Origin: an uncultured Clostridia bacterium | Lineage (GTDB): Bacteria > Bacillota > Clostridia > Oscillospirales > Acutalibacteraceae | NCBI GenBank assembly: GCA_947589415.1 | Contig: CANQBP010000008.1 | Coordinates: 1-64,000, forward strand | DNA length: 64,000 nucleotides | Direction: 5' to 3' | In this document: positions 1 to 7,896 of the stretch, in pieces | How positions within the stretch are numbered: the stretch's first letter is position 1 | Layout of the letters: every line of letters starts with the position of its first letter | Position numbers and translations under genes: made by a program | The notes under the pieces: model-generated | Told to the model about the DNA's origin: nothing | Databases searched by the model: none | What the model saw: only the letters and a program-made list of their open reading frames with translations

Positions 1-500
1 GATAAATTAAACTTTTCTTTAGCTTTTCTATTAAAAAGTTTAATATTTATATAAAAGTTCTTGTACTCCTCATCCGAGCTGAATATGTAGAGCGATTGTT
101 TCGATAATTCTAACGGTTGGTCACCATTGTAGTTGATAATTGAACGGTTTCCTTTAAACATCTCACTCTTGGAGTTATTAAACTCTTTATAAGCCTTATC
201 CGTAGTAGCGGACATATTGGCACTATACAGGTCATATTCACCACTTCCGGATACAGCCTTATATGTGTATCCTCTCAGGGACATTCCTATAACATCCTTT
301 TCATTCGAATATTCGTTATTTTTCTGTTTATAGTCGCTTGCAAAACCGGAATATTCCCAGCAAAGCTGTATGACTTTGTTTTTAATGCTGCGTGTCTGCC
401 TTTGCAGCTGCCACAAAATCTCATTGACTTTCTTATAATCAAGATCCTCTTGATTTCTTTCTTCCGCATAAATCAATGGAATTTTTACTACTTTTATCAA
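1..500 (-). CDS. Cas12f (type V-F / V-U3)-like nuclease, N-terminal part, cut by the window edge
   Basis: The minus-strand frame opens at TTG 500 and stays open for 166 codons to the left edge. An AAAGGAAG ribosome site lies 8-10 bases upstream; the nearer GTG at 509 is too close to it. The visible protein matches, from memory, the N-terminus of compact Cas12f1 effectors such as the Acidibacillus enzyme: IKV start, ILWQLQRQTR (28-37), IQLCWEY (44-50), GFASDYK (52-58), EY..EKDVIG (63-72), then a YSANMS....DKAYKEF segment (92-107) and the SI..Y..D.PL element (120-130). This is the wedge/recognition half. The RuvC and zinc-finger domains, which would show whether it is catalytic, lie outside the window. 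In the family the protein is an RNA-guided DNA nuclease working as a dimer. No CRISPR repeat is visible here. A TnpB-like or nuclease-dead derivative cannot be excluded. Confidence 0.8.
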   Translation of the reverse strand, partial: MIKVVKIPLIYAEERNQEDLDYKKVNEILWQLQRQTRSIKNKVIQLCWEYSGFASDYKQKNNEYSNEKDVIGMSLRGYTYKAVSGSGEYDLYSANMSATTDKAYKEFNNSKSEMFKGNRSIINYNGDQPLELSKQSLYIFSSDEEYKNFYINIKLFNRKAKEKFNL

Positions 501-518
501 TTGTATCACTTCCTTTGT

Positions 519-547
519 TATTATGTCTTAATATTATTTATTGTCCA
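519..547 (-). promoter_or_regulatory. Possible promoter of the Cas12f-like gene
   Basis: On the minus strand TGGACA (547-542) is followed by 17 bases and ATAATA (524-519), about 20 bases before the ribosome site. It is a moderate match and lies in the shared region with the divergent integrase promoter. Confidence 0.4.
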
Positions 548-591
548 TGTTCAATAAAAATATTAAAAAAATAGAAAATAATTTATAATTA

Positions 592-668
592 TTGACAATT
601 TATATCTTTTTTTGTAGAATACAATCTGCAAATAAAAAAGCCAATCCAGATTATCTCGGAAAGGCTTT
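592..668 (+). promoter_or_regulatory. Integrase promoter and leader hairpin
   Basis: TTGACA (592-597), a 17-base spacer and TAGAAT (615-620) form a near-consensus sigma-A promoter. The short leader holds an AAAGCC (637-642) / GGCTTT (663-668) pairing just before the ribosome site, which could limit integrase translation; that role is inferred. Confidence 0.65.
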
Positions 669-689
669 CGGAAAAGGAGATTGAATTTT

Positions 690-1703
690 ATGGAAATTTT
701 AAACGAAAATTCTACGTTTAGTGAATGGGGCGAGAGGTGGAAGAAAAGAGTTCTTATAGATGCTACGTACACTTATACACACGATATTAACTCTCAATTA
801 AACCACATATATAGATATGTCGGAGGCATATCTATATCTCAAATAAACCTCATGGAGCTTGACGAAATGATGATTGACTTGGCTATAGAAAACCCAAATA
901 CACACAAGCCCATGTCAAAAAAGACCTTGAAATCAATCAGGAATACCACAGTTGCGGTATTCAATTACGCATTGGATAACTGTGCTATAAGCCATAATCC
1001 TGCGAAAAATCTTATAGTTCCCAAAAAGGCACGTCAAAACGAAAGACGATCACTGACCGCAGAAGAAATTCCTTGGATTATAAATACACCACACAGGTGT
1101 AGAATAGCTGCATTAATCATGATGCTTTGCGGGTTACGGTTAGGTGAACTCATTCCATTATTATGGAGCGATATAGATTTTACCAATTCTGTCATTACTA
1201 TATCAAAATCTGCTTATTTAGTGTCTGCTAATAAGTATGAAGTAAAGAATGGAACTAAAAATGGTAAATCACGTGTTATCCCTATTCCCAAGGGCTTACT
1301 AAAGTTGCTGAAACACGAATATATACTATCTAAATCCCGTTACATCTGCCCCAAAACGGATCTAAGTATGCAGACACCTACATCTTGGCGACGATTATGG
1401 GAATCTTATTTTGGAGAATTAAATAGAAAGCATTGTAACAGGGTAAATATAAAACTTAATAAATATTTACCGCAGAAACAAAAAATAACAATTGACAAAA
1501 TTACGCCCCATATATTAAGACATACGTATGCAACGTTATTATACTCATCCGGTGTTGATTTACTGACAGCTCAGAAATTGTTAGGTCACTCGGATGTTAC
1601 TACAACTCTAAAAATATATACTCATCTCGAACAATCAGTATCCGATATTTCTATTGAAAAACTTGAAAAATATATTTCTATATTATTGGAAGAGGAAGAA
1701 TGA
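690..1703 (+). CDS. int: Tyrosine recombinase / phage-type integrase
   Basis: This 337-residue site-specific recombinase of the lambda-integrase family would catalyse insertion and excision of the element by a covalent tyrosine intermediate. The N-terminal ~125 residues form the SAM-like arm/core-binding region. The catalytic domain shows the first arginine in GLRLGE, the HILRHTYAT box (H-x-x-R), LLGHSDV with the second histidine, and the nucleophile in LKIYTHL near the C-terminus. ATG 690 was chosen over TTG 681 because AAAAGGAGA ends 9 bases before it. The gene stops 5 bases before the tRNA-Met fragment. No excisionase gene is seen next to it. Its AT-rich coding and separation from core genes fit acquired DNA. 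Confidence 0.9.
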   Translation: MEILNENSTFSEWGERWKKRVLIDATYTYTHDINSQLNHIYRYVGGISISQINLMELDEMMIDLAIENPNTHKPMSKKTLKSIRNTTVAVFNYALDNCAISHNPAKNLIVPKKARQNERRSLTAEEIPWIINTPHRCRIAALIMMLCGLRLGELIPLLWSDIDFTNSVITISKSAYLVSANKYEVKNGTKNGKSRVIPIPKGLLKLLKHEYILSKSRYICPKTDLSMQTPTSWRRLWESYFGELNRKHCNRVNIKLNKYLPQKQKITIDKITPHILRHTYATLLYSSGVDLLTAQKLLGHSDVTTTLKIYTHLEQSVSDISIEKLEKYISILLEEEE

Positions 1704-1707
1704 ATAA

Positions 1708-1749
1708 TTCATACCCGGAGTGTCGTAGGTTCAAGTCCCACTACCGCTA
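1708..1749 (+). other. attR scar: 3' fragment of tRNA-Met(CAT)
   Basis: The fragment reads as positions 32-73 of an elongator tRNA-Met. It has loop TTCATAC with anticodon CAT at 1710-1712, the 3' anticodon stem CCGGA, a 5-base variable loop, T-arm GTAGG-TTCAAGT-CCCAC, acceptor TACCGCT and discriminator A. The 5' half of the tRNA is missing; integrase sequence precedes it. The T stem has one A-C mismatch, so the piece may be drifting after loss of function. The element would have inserted at the anticodon loop and restored a full tRNA-Met at its other end. Confidence 0.7.
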
Positions 1750-1756
1750 TTTATCC

Positions 1757-1828
1757 GGCCCGGTGGTCAAGCGGCTAAGACACCGCCCTTTCACGGCGGT
1801 AACACGGGTTCGATTCCCGTCCGGGTCA
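1757..1828 (+). tRNA. tRNA-Glu(TTC)
   Basis: A 72-base cloverleaf. The acceptor GGCCCGG pairs with CCGGGTC (one G-T pair), the anticodon stem CCGCC/GGCGG holds loop CTTTCAC with anticodon TTC, and the T arm is ACGGG-TTCGATT-CCCGT. The discriminator is A and CCA is not encoded. It lies 7 bases after the tRNA-Met fragment, consistent with an original tRNA-Met/tRNA-Glu pair split by the element. Confidence 0.97.
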
Positions 1829-1982
1829 TTTTATAAACTGCATTTCCGTAGAGGAGATGCAGTTTTTTATTATACCCCGCATCGCAGACAGAGGGAACAT
1901 ATAAAAACTTTTATAAATATGCACATATTAAAAATTATTATTGATACATTCATACAAATAATAATTTTCTTTTAAAAAAATG

Positions 1983-2011
1983 TTAAATTTTCTTTAATAA
2001 TATGCTATAAT
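1983..2011 (+). promoter_or_regulatory. Promoter of the HD-GYP gene
   Basis: TATAAT (2006-2011) is preceded by TG at -1/-2 and, 17 bases upstream, by the weak -35 TTAAAT (1983-1988). It lies 35 bases before the start codon. Confidence 0.5.
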
Positions 2012-2045
2012 ATATCCCGAAATAAACTGTTTGGGGGGCATTATT

Positions 2046-3314
2046 ATGGAATATGATTACTTTACAATAAACTACTTCCCTATTATCGGCATAGCCTTTC
2101 TTGCTATTTTTCTTTGGAGAAATTCATATCTTGACAATAACATAAGAAAAACCTTTTATATTCTTTCGGCACTTACTCTTCTTGAACTTCTGATATATAA
2201 TATACAGTTGATATTTTCGGCAGTTTACGCAGGTAAATATCTCCTTACGCTGATTACTGCCCTCGGCTACTCCGTAAGACCGCTTATTCTTTATGTTCTT
2301 ATGTCGCTTATAATAAGAAATGAGAGTAAATTCAAAGTAAAACTCCCGCTTCTTATCCCGTTCATTATAAATGTTGCCGCCTCATTTTCTGCCTTCATTG
2401 TACCGTATGTATTTTACTATGATGACATCGGAAATTTCCACAGGGGGATACTCGGTTGGACAGCAAATATTGTAATGGTAATATATCTTTTCACTATATT
2501 GGTATTTTCGTTTTCAAGCAATACAAAAAAGCACAAATTTGAAAGAACGATATGCACGGAAATTTCCTTTATTCTTGTAATAGGAATACTTGCGGAAACA
2601 TTTTTCGGAAGTTATGCAGTTTTCAGATATACTATCGTACTGTCACTGATATTTTACTATATGTTTTTCCAATCGGAAACATATAGAGATGAGATACTCG
2701 AAAAACACCTTGAACAAACGCAGATGTCTGAACGTTTTTCTCTGCAAATGGTAACAGCGCTTGCACAGACCGTTGATGCCAAAGATTCCTATACAAAAGG
2801 TCACTCCCAAAGAGTAGCGGACTATTCAAGGGAAATTTCCAAACGTCTTAATAAAGATGCGGAATTTCAAAGACGTATTTATTATATGGGACTTTTGCAT
2901 GATATAGGTAAAATCGGTATCCCCGACGACATAATAAATAAAACAGGCAACCTTACAGATGAAGAATTCGGAATAATTAAATCGCACACAAAAATCGGTG
3001 CGGAAATATTAAAAAACATAACCGAAATGCCGAGTCTTTATTTTGGTGCAAGGTGGCACCATGAACGTTATGACGGAAGAGGATATCCGGATAATCTCAA
3101 AGGTGACGAAATACCTCTTGAGGCACGTATAATAGCTGTCGCAGATGTTTACGATGCCATGTCGTCGAAGCGCAGCTACCGTGACATACTTCCCCAACAG
3201 GTAGTACGTGAAGAAATGGAAAAGGCTAAACGCACACAGCTTGATCCGTACATTGTAAATATTATGTTGGAAATGATGGACTCTGACTCAATGTACCTCA
3301 TGCGTGAGCGTTAA
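2046..3314 (+). CDS. Membrane-anchored HD-GYP cyclic-di-GMP phosphodiesterase
   Basis: A 422-residue protein whose N-terminal ~210 residues hold about seven hydrophobic membrane segments. A short linker with coiled-coil character (~215-240) follows, then an HD-GYP domain. The metal site HDIGK (285-289) and the signature HHERYDGRGYP (338-348) are intact, so it should hydrolyse cyclic di-GMP in response to a signal sensed in or near the membrane. ATG 2046 is used because GGGGG lies 8 bases upstream; the in-frame TTG at 2031 overlaps that site. It is monocistronic, with its own promoter after the tRNA-Glu gene. No GGDEF partner is present in the window, and the sensory region is not recognised. 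Confidence 0.88.
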   Translation: MEYDYFTINYFPIIGIAFLAIFLWRNSYLDNNIRKTFYILSALTLLELLIYNIQLIFSAVYAGKYLLTLITALGYSVRPLILYVLMSLIIRNESKFKVKLPLLIPFIINVAASFSAFIVPYVFYYDDIGNFHRGILGWTANIVMVIYLFTILVFSFSSNTKKHKFERTICTEISFILVIGILAETFFGSYAVFRYTIVLSLIFYYMFFQSETYRDEILEKHLEQTQMSERFSLQMVTALAQTVDAKDSYTKGHSQRVADYSREISKRLNKDAEFQRRIYYMGLLHDIGKIGIPDDIINKTGNLTDEEFGIIKSHTKIGAEILKNITEMPSLYFGARWHHERYDGRGYPDNLKGDEIPLEARIIAVADVYDAMSSKRSYRDILPQQVVREEMEKAKRTQLDPYIVNIMLEMMDSDSMYLMRER

Positions 3315-3433
3315 ATATCTGTAATTTTCGTCTAAAACGATGATCCGTTGAAAAGCGCAGACCGATTTATATAATTTCTATCACAGTACGGCTAATCTTC
3401 CGAATTTGATTTGTTCGGCTGTTAATTGTATCC

Positions 3434-3462
3434 TTGACAATTCAAAATATATAATATATAAT
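3434..3462 (+). promoter_or_regulatory. Promoter of trpB
   Basis: TTGACA (3434-3439), a 17-base spacer and TATAAT (3457-3462) match consensus exactly. The ~45-base leader is too short for a T-box or TRAP-type attenuator. Confidence 0.8.
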
Positions 3463-3508
3463 TTCATTGTATGTTTTTACTATTTTTTTATTATAAAGGA
3501 GAATGTTT

Positions 3509-4873
3509 ATGTCAAAGATACCTTATAGGTTTTATCTTTCGGAGGAGCAGATGCCAAAGCAATGGTACAACCTCCGTGCGGATATGCCCGAACAGCCCGA
3601 CCCCATGCTTAATCCCGCAACACTGAAACCAATTGAAGAAAAAGATCTCTATCCTATATTCTGTAAAGAACTTGCACATCAGGAAATGGATTTTGAAACC
3701 GCATACATTGATATTCCGGAAGAAATACAGGAGATGTACAGAATATATCGTCCGTCGCCGCTGATACGTGCATATAATCTTGAAAAAGAGCTCGACACAC
3801 CCGCCAAAATTTATTACAAATTTGAAGGAAACAATACATCGGGAAGTCATAAATTAAACTCTGCTATCGCACAAGCGTATTATGCTAAAAAGCAGGGACT
3901 TACCTCCCTTACAACAGAAACCGGTGCTGGACAATGGGGTACGGCTCTTTCGGAAGCCTGCGCATATTTCGGAATACCTCTCACGGTCTATATGGTTAAA
4001 TGCTCATACGAGCAAAAACCGTACAGAAAAGCCGTTATGCAGACATTTGACGCAAATGTAGTTCCCAGTCCGTCAAATACGACAGAAGTCGGAAGAAAGA
4101 TACTTTCTGAAAATCCGGAAACAACAGGCAGTCTTGGCTGCGCAATATCCGAAGCCGTGGAAAAGGCAACCACGACCGAAGGCTGTCGATATGTACTCGG
4201 TTCCGTACTTAATCAGGTTCTTTTGCACCAGTCAATAATAGGACTTGAAGCTAAAACCGCAATGGAATTACTCGGAGAATATCCGGATACGGTTATAGGT
4301 TGTGCGGGAGGCGGCTCTAACCTCGGCGGACTTATAGCACCGTTTATGCGTGATAAACTGGTCGATAAAAAGAATATAAGATTTATAGCTGTTGAACCTG
4401 CATCATGCCCCTCCCTCACAAGAGGAAAATATGCCTATGATTTTTGTGATACCGGCAGAGTAACACCCATGGCAAGAATGTACACTCTCGGCTGCGGTTT
4501 CATTCCTTCCGCCAACCATGCGGGCGGACTGAGATATCACGGTATGTCCCCAATTTTGTCTAAGCTCTATCATGACGGCTATATGGAAGCTGTTGCTTAT
4601 GAACAGACAAAGGTATTTGAGGCGGCAAAACTCTTTGCAAAGGTTGAAACCATTCTTCCCGCTCCCGAATCTTCACACGCTATAAGATGCGCCATTGATG
4701 AAGCATTGAAGTGTAAAGAAACCGGAGAAGAAAAAACCATTCTTTTCGGACTTACCGGAACGGGATATTTTGACATGACGGCATACAGTGCATTTAATGA
4801 AGGGAAAATGACCGATTACATTCCTACTGATGAGGATCTTCAGAAAGCATTCGATATGCTGCCCAAAATATAA
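3509..4873 (+). CDS. trpB: Tryptophan synthase beta chain, TrpB2-like (stand-alone)
   Basis: This 454-residue PLP enzyme condenses indole with L-serine to tryptophan. The PLP lysine is K115 in GSHKLNSA, and the phosphate-binding glycine loop GCAGGGSNLGG lies near residue 265. The length (~50 residues above classical TrpB) and the N-terminal extension (SEEQMPKQWYNLRADMPEQPDPML) match the TrpB2 subgroup as I recall it. ATG 3509 was chosen because AGGAG ends 8 bases before it; ATG 3503 is too close. No trpA or other trp gene is nearby, so indole may come from salvage rather than from a channelled TrpA partner; this is inference. Confidence 0.88.
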   Translation: MSKIPYRFYLSEEQMPKQWYNLRADMPEQPDPMLNPATLKPIEEKDLYPIFCKELAHQEMDFETAYIDIPEEIQEMYRIYRPSPLIRAYNLEKELDTPAKIYYKFEGNNTSGSHKLNSAIAQAYYAKKQGLTSLTTETGAGQWGTALSEACAYFGIPLTVYMVKCSYEQKPYRKAVMQTFDANVVPSPSNTTEVGRKILSENPETTGSLGCAISEAVEKATTTEGCRYVLGSVLNQVLLHQSIIGLEAKTAMELLGEYPDTVIGCAGGGSNLGGLIAPFMRDKLVDKKNIRFIAVEPASCPSLTRGKYAYDFCDTGRVTPMARMYTLGCGFIPSANHAGGLRYHGMSPILSKLYHDGYMEAVAYEQTKVFEAAKLFAKVETILPAPESSHAIRCAIDEALKCKETGEEKTILFGLTGTGYFDMTAYSAFNEGKMTDYIPTDEDLQKAFDMLPKI

Positions 4874-4918
4874 GCTATAAGGTCACAAACACAAATTTGT
4901 GACCTCATTGCTTATAGC
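4874..4918 (+). terminator. Two-tier hairpin after trpB
   Basis: Directly after the stop codon GGTCACAAA (4881-4889) pairs with TTTGTGACC (4896-4904) around a 6-base loop. GCTATAA (4874-4880) can pair with TTATAGC (4912-4918) as an outer stem. No clear T-run follows, so it may act as a 3' stabilising structure or a weak terminator. Confidence 0.5.
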
Positions 4919-4953
4919 ATAAAATTTATTAAAAAATTTAAGAGGTATTTTTA

Positions 4954-6765
4954 ATGGAAAATGACTACAAATTCAAAGTAAACTTAGGCGGAATGATAGA
5001 TATATTGTCAAATCACCTATACAGTTCCCCCGATGTGTTTGTTCGTGAGCTTTTACAAAACGGAATTGACGCAATAAGTGCGAGAATACATTCGGATAAG
5101 AATTTCAATGAACAGGATGCAAAAATAGAAATAGAGGTTGAAAAGGGTAAAAAAATATTATTCCGTGATTACGGAACAGGTCTTACCGAGGATGAAATAC
5201 ACAGCTTTCTTTCTGTCATAGGTCAGTCATCCAAATATGATATAGAGAATAAGCACGCAAGCGGAGATTATATAGGTCGCTTTGGTATAGGTCTGCTTTC
5301 GTGTTTTATGGTAACAGACTATATATGCGTGCGTACCTGTTCGTATAAAACACCTGATAAAACACTTGAATGGAAAGGTATGGCAGACGGTACATATACC
5401 ATATCGGAAACAGACGAGAAAATTCCTGTCGGCACGGAAATAATAATACTCAATAACAAGAGTAATGGTGACGAAAATAATATTACCGATTATTATGATG
5501 CGGATAATATATCAAACCTTGTCTATTACTATGGTCTGTTCCTTAAATATCCCGTTTATATACTTAACGGCGAGGAAAAGACAAGGCTCAACCTTAAGTT
5601 CGATTTTGATACAAAAAGGAATAAAGACGTATGCATGAAGCTCGGAAAGACATTTCTCGGAGAAGATTTTCTTGACTGCTTTACACTTAAATCAAAAAAC
5701 GGACTTTTCAGCGGAATTGCTTATGTTCTGCCCTATCCGGTTTCTGCAAATGTCCGTAATATGCATAGAATATACCTTAAAAATATGCTCCTTACCGAAA
5801 GCGGAGAAAAACTTCTGCCGGAATGGGCATTTTTTATACGGTGCATTATCAATACCAACAACCTGAAACCCACATCATCAAGAGAAGATTTCTATGAAGA
5901 CGATGCACTTGAACAGGCAAGAAATGAAATTGGCGAATGTATAGCCGATTATCTTGAAAAACTTGATTTAGAAAATAAAGATATGCTGTATGAGATAGTT
6001 CGTATTCATAATCTTGCCGTAAAATCGGTTATAGCCTCAACAGACGGCATGGACAATATCCTCCTGCCCTATATCATTCTTGAAACATCACTCGGCGAAA
6101 TGACGTGCAGAGAAATATCCGAGTTCGGCGGTCAGGCTTTCTATACCACGGATGTAAATCAGTTCAAACAGCTTGCCCCACTGTATTCCCAAAGAAATGA
6201 GCTTCTTATAAATGCCGGATACGTATATGAAACGGCAATAGTGATGAAACTTGCGGAAATGAGCAGAAATACCGATATAGAAAAACTAACAGATAGCGAT
6301 ATTGATTTTATGCTTGATGATTCGGAATTTGACAGTGATCCTGCTGCTGATATGCTTTTATCTGCCGCCGCAAGGGTACTAAAAAAATACGACTGCAAGG
6401 TACAGCTTAAGGAATTCCGTCCCTTTGATATCCCTGCATTATATACCATTAATGAAAAGGCTTATCAGCAGCGACAGATAAGACGCTCGATGGAAGCCGC
6501 AAATGAGGTATTCTCGGATATGCTTTCATTTTTTGAGGAGGATATTAAAAGTAGTGTAAACGGCAAAAACGGTGCAAAAGCCTGCCTGTATCTGAACACA
6601 AACAATCTTGTTATAAGAAAGCTTATCGAAAGCAGTGACAGGGAAAGAATGAGTTGTTATATTGAGATATTGTATGTTCAGTCGCTACTGTCGGGACATT
6701 TTCCGCTTATACACGATGAAATGAAAGCCCTTAACGAAAATCTTTACAAACTTATGCAGTTTTAG
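4954..6765 (+). CDS. Atypical Hsp90-family (HtpG-like) ATPase, first gene of an uncharacterised three-gene operon
   Basis: A 603-residue protein of the GHKL superfamily. The Hsp90 ATP site is complete: ELLQNGIDAI (~34-43, with the catalytic Glu and metal-binding Asn), DYGTGLT (~74-80), GRFGIGLLSCF (~108-118) and PVGTEIII (~159-166). A middle-domain segment TSSREDFYEDD carries the arginine that in Hsp90 contacts ATP. The dimerisation region is divergent and there is no EEVD tail. The opening VNLGGMIDILSNHLYSSPDVFVREL resembles, from memory, the 'HSP90 family protein' group of Actinobacteria more than true HtpG. It probably acts as a dedicated cytoplasmic chaperone for a narrow client. It is followed 13 bases later by two paralogous helical-repeat genes that could be partners or clients. 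True htpG may exist elsewhere in the genome. Confidence 0.82.
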   Translation: MENDYKFKVNLGGMIDILSNHLYSSPDVFVRELLQNGIDAISARIHSDKNFNEQDAKIEIEVEKGKKILFRDYGTGLTEDEIHSFLSVIGQSSKYDIENKHASGDYIGRFGIGLLSCFMVTDYICVRTCSYKTPDKTLEWKGMADGTYTISETDEKIPVGTEIIILNNKSNGDENNITDYYDADNISNLVYYYGLFLKYPVYILNGEEKTRLNLKFDFDTKRNKDVCMKLGKTFLGEDFLDCFTLKSKNGLFSGIAYVLPYPVSANVRNMHRIYLKNMLLTESGEKLLPEWAFFIRCIINTNNLKPTSSREDFYEDDALEQARNEIGECIADYLEKLDLENKDMLYEIVRIHNLAVKSVIASTDGMDNILLPYIILETSLGEMTCREISEFGGQAFYTTDVNQFKQLAPLYSQRNELLINAGYVYETAIVMKLAEMSRNTDIEKLTDSDIDFMLDDSEFDSDPAADMLLSAAARVLKKYDCKVQLKEFRPFDIPALYTINEKAYQQRQIRRSMEAANEVFSDMLSFFEEDIKSSVNGKNGAKACLYLNTNNLVIRKLIESSDRERMSCYIEILYVQSLLSGHFPLIHDEMKALNENLYKLMQF

Positions 6766-6778
6766 GCGGAGGGATTTT

Positions 6779-7894
6779 ATGGATTTTTGGGATTATCAGG
6801 TAAAATATTTTAATGACCTTGATATGGGAGAGCAGAAGTGCAAAGGTATAAAACGTGCCATTGACGCCGCACTCGAAACGGGTGATATAAATAATGCTCT
6901 GAAGCTTTATCATGAATTTAACACGGAAAATCAGTTATATTATGACGGATATGAATCAGTAATTATGTTTTCCGAGTATCTTGCACTGTTTGAAAAGCAT
7001 CCCGAATATTGGGAGGAAAATTCAGAGGATCTAATGTGGTCATTTAAATATGTAGTCGGAAACATAACGAACTTTTGTCAGATACCGCTTGATAGAATAG
7101 AAAACATATACAGACAATACAGTGAATACTGCAAAAGATTCAACTACAATATGCGGAGCTATTACCGCCATTTGTGGGGAGATATGTATTGGCACGGTCT
7201 GGAAAACTTTGCGGGAGTGGAGGATGTCCGTGAATGTCATAAAAGAATGATGCAGTGTCCGATTGATGAGCTGAGTGAAATACCGGCAGGAGAATGTGAT
7301 GACCTCGTAAAATACATACTCTTTGTGGAAGATGACATTGAAAAGGCTTATGAAAAGGCAGAACCTATATTTTCCGGAAAACTGAGCTGTCCACAGGTTC
7401 CTTTCTTTACATACAATAATTTTGCAATATATTATTTTAATGCCGGAAATCTTGAAAAAGCGAAATTCTTCAACGATAAGGCTTGCAGGGAAATGTACAG
7501 GCATTTCGGCAATACAGGCTCGCTTATGTTCGATAAGGGATTATGCATTATGATATGTGCCTACACAGACGCAGAAAAGGCATTAAAAATTCTCAGAAGG
7601 CAAATAGGTTTTGTAAATAATTACAACTGTCCTTTTGAAAGCTTTTATATGTTTCTCGGTGCTTATCATGTATTCAAACAGTTAAAAAATGAGGGAACGA
7701 ACAGTATAAAATTTGATTTTCCGGGGGTGGATGATAAAATATACAATAAAAGCGGATGTTACATTGCGGTATTGGAAAATTATTACTATGAAAAAGCAAG
7801 GAGTATAGCCGAAAAATTTGATAAAAGAAACAGGAATAATCATTTTACGGAAATACTCAATAAAAAATATACATTTAACAAAGGAGATGTATAA
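6779..7894 (+). CDS. Uncharacterised helical-repeat protein A of the Hsp90-like operon
   Basis: 371 residues, soluble, no signal peptide, rich in aromatic and charged residues in regular helical spacing that suggests TPR-like repeats. It aligns without gaps over at least its first 130 residues to the start of the next gene product: KYFN.LD (9-15), KHPE (73-76), GN..NF.QIPLDRIE (94-108), CKRFNYN.RSYY (118-129). They align again near the end (AEKFDKRN against ADKFDNRN). The two genes are therefore a tandem duplication. Ribosome site GGCGGAGGG precedes the start. The 13-base gap from the Hsp90-like gene indicates cotranscription. I recognise no catalytic motif. A role as co-chaperone or client is inferred only from context and from the general habit of TPR proteins binding Hsp90. 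Confidence 0.75.
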   Translation: MDFWDYQVKYFNDLDMGEQKCKGIKRAIDAALETGDINNALKLYHEFNTENQLYYDGYESVIMFSEYLALFEKHPEYWEENSEDLMWSFKYVVGNITNFCQIPLDRIENIYRQYSEYCKRFNYNMRSYYRHLWGDMYWHGLENFAGVEDVRECHKRMMQCPIDELSEIPAGECDDLVKYILFVEDDIEKAYEKAEPIFSGKLSCPQVPFFTYNNFAIYYFNAGNLEKAKFFNDKACREMYRHFGNTGSLMFDKGLCIMICAYTDAEKALKILRRQIGFVNNYNCPFESFYMFLGAYHVFKQLKNEGTNSIKFDFPGVDDKIYNKSGCYIAVLENYYYEKARSIAEKFDKRNRNNHFTEILNKKYTFNKGDV

Positions 7895-7896
7895 TA

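Larger units (their letters stand above)
1..1749. mobile_element. Right end of an integrated genetic element (Cas12f-like gene, integrase, att scar)
   Basis: A tyrosine integrase gene ends 5 bases before a 42-base fragment that folds as the 3' part of a tRNA-Met, a typical arrangement for an element integrated in a tRNA gene. The Cas12f-like gene is the only other gene seen on it and is transcribed away from the integrase. The left boundary lies outside the window, where an intact tRNA-Met sharing the same 3' sequence is predicted. Element type (integrative conjugative or mobilisable element, or prophage) cannot be judged from this end. Confidence 0.65.

Noticed and set aside
1700-1975. A 91-codon plus-strand frame across the tRNA region
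   Set aside because: It reads through the tRNA-Met fragment and tRNA-Glu; those RNA features explain the sequence and the frame has no ribosome site.
3315-3508. Possible Trp-responsive attenuator or T-box before trpB
   Set aside because: The promoter at 3434-3462 leaves a ~45-base leader without paired stems or a leader peptide with Trp codons.
4954-6765. Classical HtpG
   Set aside because: The ATPase motifs fit, but the N-terminal signature and divergent C-terminus resemble a separate Hsp90 group, and the gene is linked to unknown partner genes.
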